Shown here one piece after another: positions 5,525-6,922 of a stretch of DNA of 6,922 nt. The DNA is from Cryomorphaceae bacterium. Lineage in GTDB: Bacteria > Bacteroidota > Bacteroidia > Flavobacteriales > Schleiferiaceae. Location: NCBI GenBank assembly GCA_013911625.1, contig JACESW010000069.1, positions 1 to 6,922 of the forward strand. The letters run 5' to 3'. Below the pieces are notes generated by a model that was given only the letters and a program-made list of their open reading frames with translations, was not told the origin of the DNA and did not search any database. Positions within the stretch are counted from its first letter, which is position 1. The number at the start of each line of letters is the position of its first letter. The translations under genes were made by a program, and so were the position numbers.

Positions 5525-6634
5525 ATGTTGAAGAAAATCCTATCATTGGTTGTTTTAGGTGCGATTACTGTGAGTTGTGGCGCAACCAAAGTGACCGTAA
5601 ATAATGAAACCATCGAACTTGAGGATGGTATTTATGCAAAATTGACCACAAATAGAGGTGAAATCTTGATGGACTTCCACGAGGATTTAGCACCAATGAC
5701 TGCGGCGAACTTTATTGCTCTTGCAGAGGGAAATCATCCGCGAGTAAAGGAGGAATACAAAGGCAAGCCCTATTATAACGGTATTATTTTCCATCGTGTC
5801 ATTCCTAAATTTATGATTCAGTGTGGTGATCCTTCAGGTACTGGCTCAGGCAGCCCTGGCTATAAGTTCCCACAAGAGATTTCTTCTGAATTGCGTCACG
5901 ATAAGGCAGGCGTAGTAAGTATGGCGAATGCCGGTCCTGGAACCAACGGTTCTCAGTTCTTTATTACACACAACCCAACACCACATTTGGACGGTGGGTA
6001 TAACATCTTCGCACAGGTGATAAGCGGTCAAGAAATTGTTGTAGCTATTGGTGATGAAGAACGCTCGGCTGGTGACCGCCCGGTGGATAAAGTAGTTTTG
6101 GAAACTGTGGAGATTATCCGCGTAGGAAAAGAGGCCAAGAAGTTCGATGCGCCACAAGTCTTTGAAGATGGTGTGAATGGTGTTGAGGAGCGTAAAAAAG
6201 CAGCAGCAGCGGCAGTAGAAGACGAGATTGACTCTATGTATCCAGAAGCACAGAAAACAGCTTCAGGGCTGCGTTACATCATTGAAGATATGGGTAGCGG
6301 TGAAAAGCCAGCGCCTGGTCAAGTAGTGAAGGTGAATTACGCCGGTTACCTTATGGACGGGAAATGTTTTGATACCTCGGATAAAGAATTGGCCCAGGAT
6401 AACGGTGTATACGATCCACGTCGTGAGCCGTATGAGCCAATCGTTGTTGAGATAGGACCACGCGGTCGTGTCATCAAAGGATGGCAAGAAGGATTGTCGT
6501 TATTGAATATCGGGGGTAAGGCCAAGCTTATCATTCCCCCGTACTTAGGTTACGGTGAGCGCGGTGCTGGTGGTGTTATTCCTCCGAACGCTTCGTTGGT
6601 ATTTGATCTTGAAATTGTAGAATTAGCTAAATAA
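5525..6634 (+). CDS. Dual-family peptidyl-prolyl isomerase lipoprotein (cyclophilin-FKBP fusion)
   Basis: A 369-residue exported protein joining two unrelated isomerase folds, probably acting on proteins in the periplasm. Residues 1-18 are a lipoprotein signal ([18 protein letters not shown], lipid on Cys18). The cyclophilin domain spans about 35-200 with [11 protein letters not shown] (R91, F96, Q99), [20 protein letters not shown] (F146) and [12 protein letters not shown]; the CypA Trp121 position is His154, as in many bacterial cyclophilins. The usual QGGD is QCGD (Cys100). A charged, alanine-rich linker of about 205-250 leads into an FKBP domain of about 252-369 ([51 protein letters not shown]). 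F282, D283, W320, Y343 and F360 of the FKBP active site are all present. Both domains look competent. The promoter box upstream and the cyclophilin gene 22 nt downstream suggest that it heads an operon of isomerases. Dual-family immunophilins are known from a few bacteria and protozoa. Confidence 0.95.
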   Translation: MLKKILSLVVLGAITVSCGATKVTVNNETIELEDGIYAKLTTNRGEILMDFHEDLAPMTAANFIALAEGNHPRVKEEYKGKPYYNGIIFHRVIPKFMIQCGDPSGTGSGSPGYKFPQEISSELRHDKAGVVSMANAGPGTNGSQFFITHNPTPHLDGGYNIFAQVISGQEIVVAIGDEERSAGDRPVDKVVLETVEIIRVGKEAKKFDAPQVFEDGVNGVEERKKAAAAAVEDEIDSMYPEAQKTASGLRYIIEDMGSGEKPAPGQVVKVNYAGYLMDGKCFDTSDKELAQDNGVYDPRREPYEPIVVEIGPRGRVIKGWQEGLSLLNIGGKAKLIIPPYLGYGERGAGGVIPPNASLVFDLEIVELAK

Positions 6635-6637
6635 AAC

Positions 6638-6643
6638 GGAGGA
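6638..6643 (+). promoter_or_regulatory. Shine-Dalgarno-like GGAGGA before the downstream cyclophilin
   Basis: GGAGGA lies 13 nt before the ATG at 6657, a longer spacing than optimal. It stands out because the other genes here have no such site, and Bacteroidota seldom rely on it. It supports a start at 6657 but does not prove it. Confidence 0.4.
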
Positions 6644-6656
6644 AACTCCAATTGAT

Positions 6657-6922
6657 ATGGATAACGGTATTTACGCCAAAATCACTACTCCGAAAGGAAC
6701 AATTACAATTAAACTTGAGCACGAAAAGACACCAATGACGGTGGCAAACTTCGTGGGTTTAGCAGAAGGAACGCTTGAAAACACGGCAAAGGACAGCGGT
6801 GCTCCGTATTACGACGGCCTCACATTCCACCGCGTTATCGCAGATTTCATGATCCAAGGCGGAGACCCAACGGGTACAGGTGCCGGTGGTCCTGGATACC
6901 AATTTGAAGATGAGATTCACCC
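6657..6922 (+). CDS. Cyclophilin-type peptidyl-prolyl isomerase, N-terminal part
   Basis: The first 88 codons of a cyclophilin that runs off the window. No signal peptide is present ([20 protein letters not shown]), so it is predicted cytoplasmic, unlike the upstream lipoprotein. Catalytic-face motifs are [30 protein letters not shown] (R59, F64, Q67) and the canonical [20 protein letters not shown]. It closely resembles the cyclophilin domain of the preceding gene (shared GIYAK, TT..G.I, PMT.ANF..LAEG, YY.G..FHRVI..FMIQ), so the two are probably paralogues. Only 22 nt separate the genes, with no terminator, so cotranscription is likely. The frame is open to the last base; the C-terminal half, including the Phe113 and Trp121 equivalents, is not visible, nor is any further domain. 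Confidence 0.93.
   Translation, partial: MDNGIYAKITTPKGTITIKLEHEKTPMTVANFVGLAEGTLENTAKDSGAPYYDGLTFHRVIADFMIQGGDPTGTGAGGPGYQFEDEIH

Noticed and set aside
6263..6487. Minus-strand open frames opposite the FKBP domain
   Set aside because: They are short antisense shadows of a gene whose active-site motifs are all intact on the plus strand.

Overview
The window looks like chromosomal DNA of a Bacteroidota bacterium, most likely class Flavobacteriia. The signs are an OmpA-family protein with TPR and PD40 repeats, a GldI-like lipoprotein FKBP just behind a DHH phosphoesterase, several lipoprotein signal peptides, few Shine-Dalgarno sequences, and promoter boxes matching the Bacteroidota -7 consensus TAnnTTTG. 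No mobile element, CRISPR array, tRNA or rRNA was seen. All complete genes appear intact.

Layout. (1) 1-2351, plus strand: the C-terminal third of a sodium/proton:dicarboxylate (glutamate-type) symporter, whose stop overlaps the start of a large TPR-PD40-OmpA envelope protein by one base. A strong bidirectional hairpin terminator at 2387-2418 closes this unit. (2) 2438-3307, minus strand: rplS (ribosomal protein L19) and ndk (nucleoside diphosphate kinase). Each has its own perfect TAnnTTTG box, and rplS has a structured leader. (3) 3383-4863, plus strand: a NrnA-like DHH phosphoesterase overlapping by 7 nt a GldI-like FKBP lipoprotein. This unit is divergent from ndk across a compact back-to-back promoter. 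(4) 4844-5350, minus strand: an unrecognised lipoprotein whose 3' end overlaps the gldI 3' end by 20 nt. (5) 5525-6922, plus strand: a lipoprotein that fuses a cyclophilin domain to an FKBP domain, followed 22 nt later by a separate, signal-less cyclophilin cut by the window edge.

Functionally the left part is transport and envelope/peptidoglycan anchoring. The middle is housekeeping (translation, nucleotide balance, turnover of short RNA or pAp). The right part is a cluster of three peptidyl-prolyl isomerase genes of two unrelated families, two of them exported lipoproteins, which suggests folding support for periplasmic or outer-membrane proteins. In gliding Flavobacteriia a GldI-type FKBP lipoprotein is needed for gliding. 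Whether this organism glides or has a type IX secretion system cannot be decided from the window.

Nothing here is clearly a wholly new system. The most notable points are the dual-family isomerase and its neighbouring cyclophilin paralogue, the GldI-like FKBP with a degenerate active site, the ndk/nrnA promoter inverted repeat, the rplS leader hairpins and the repeated motif upstream of the fusion isomerase.
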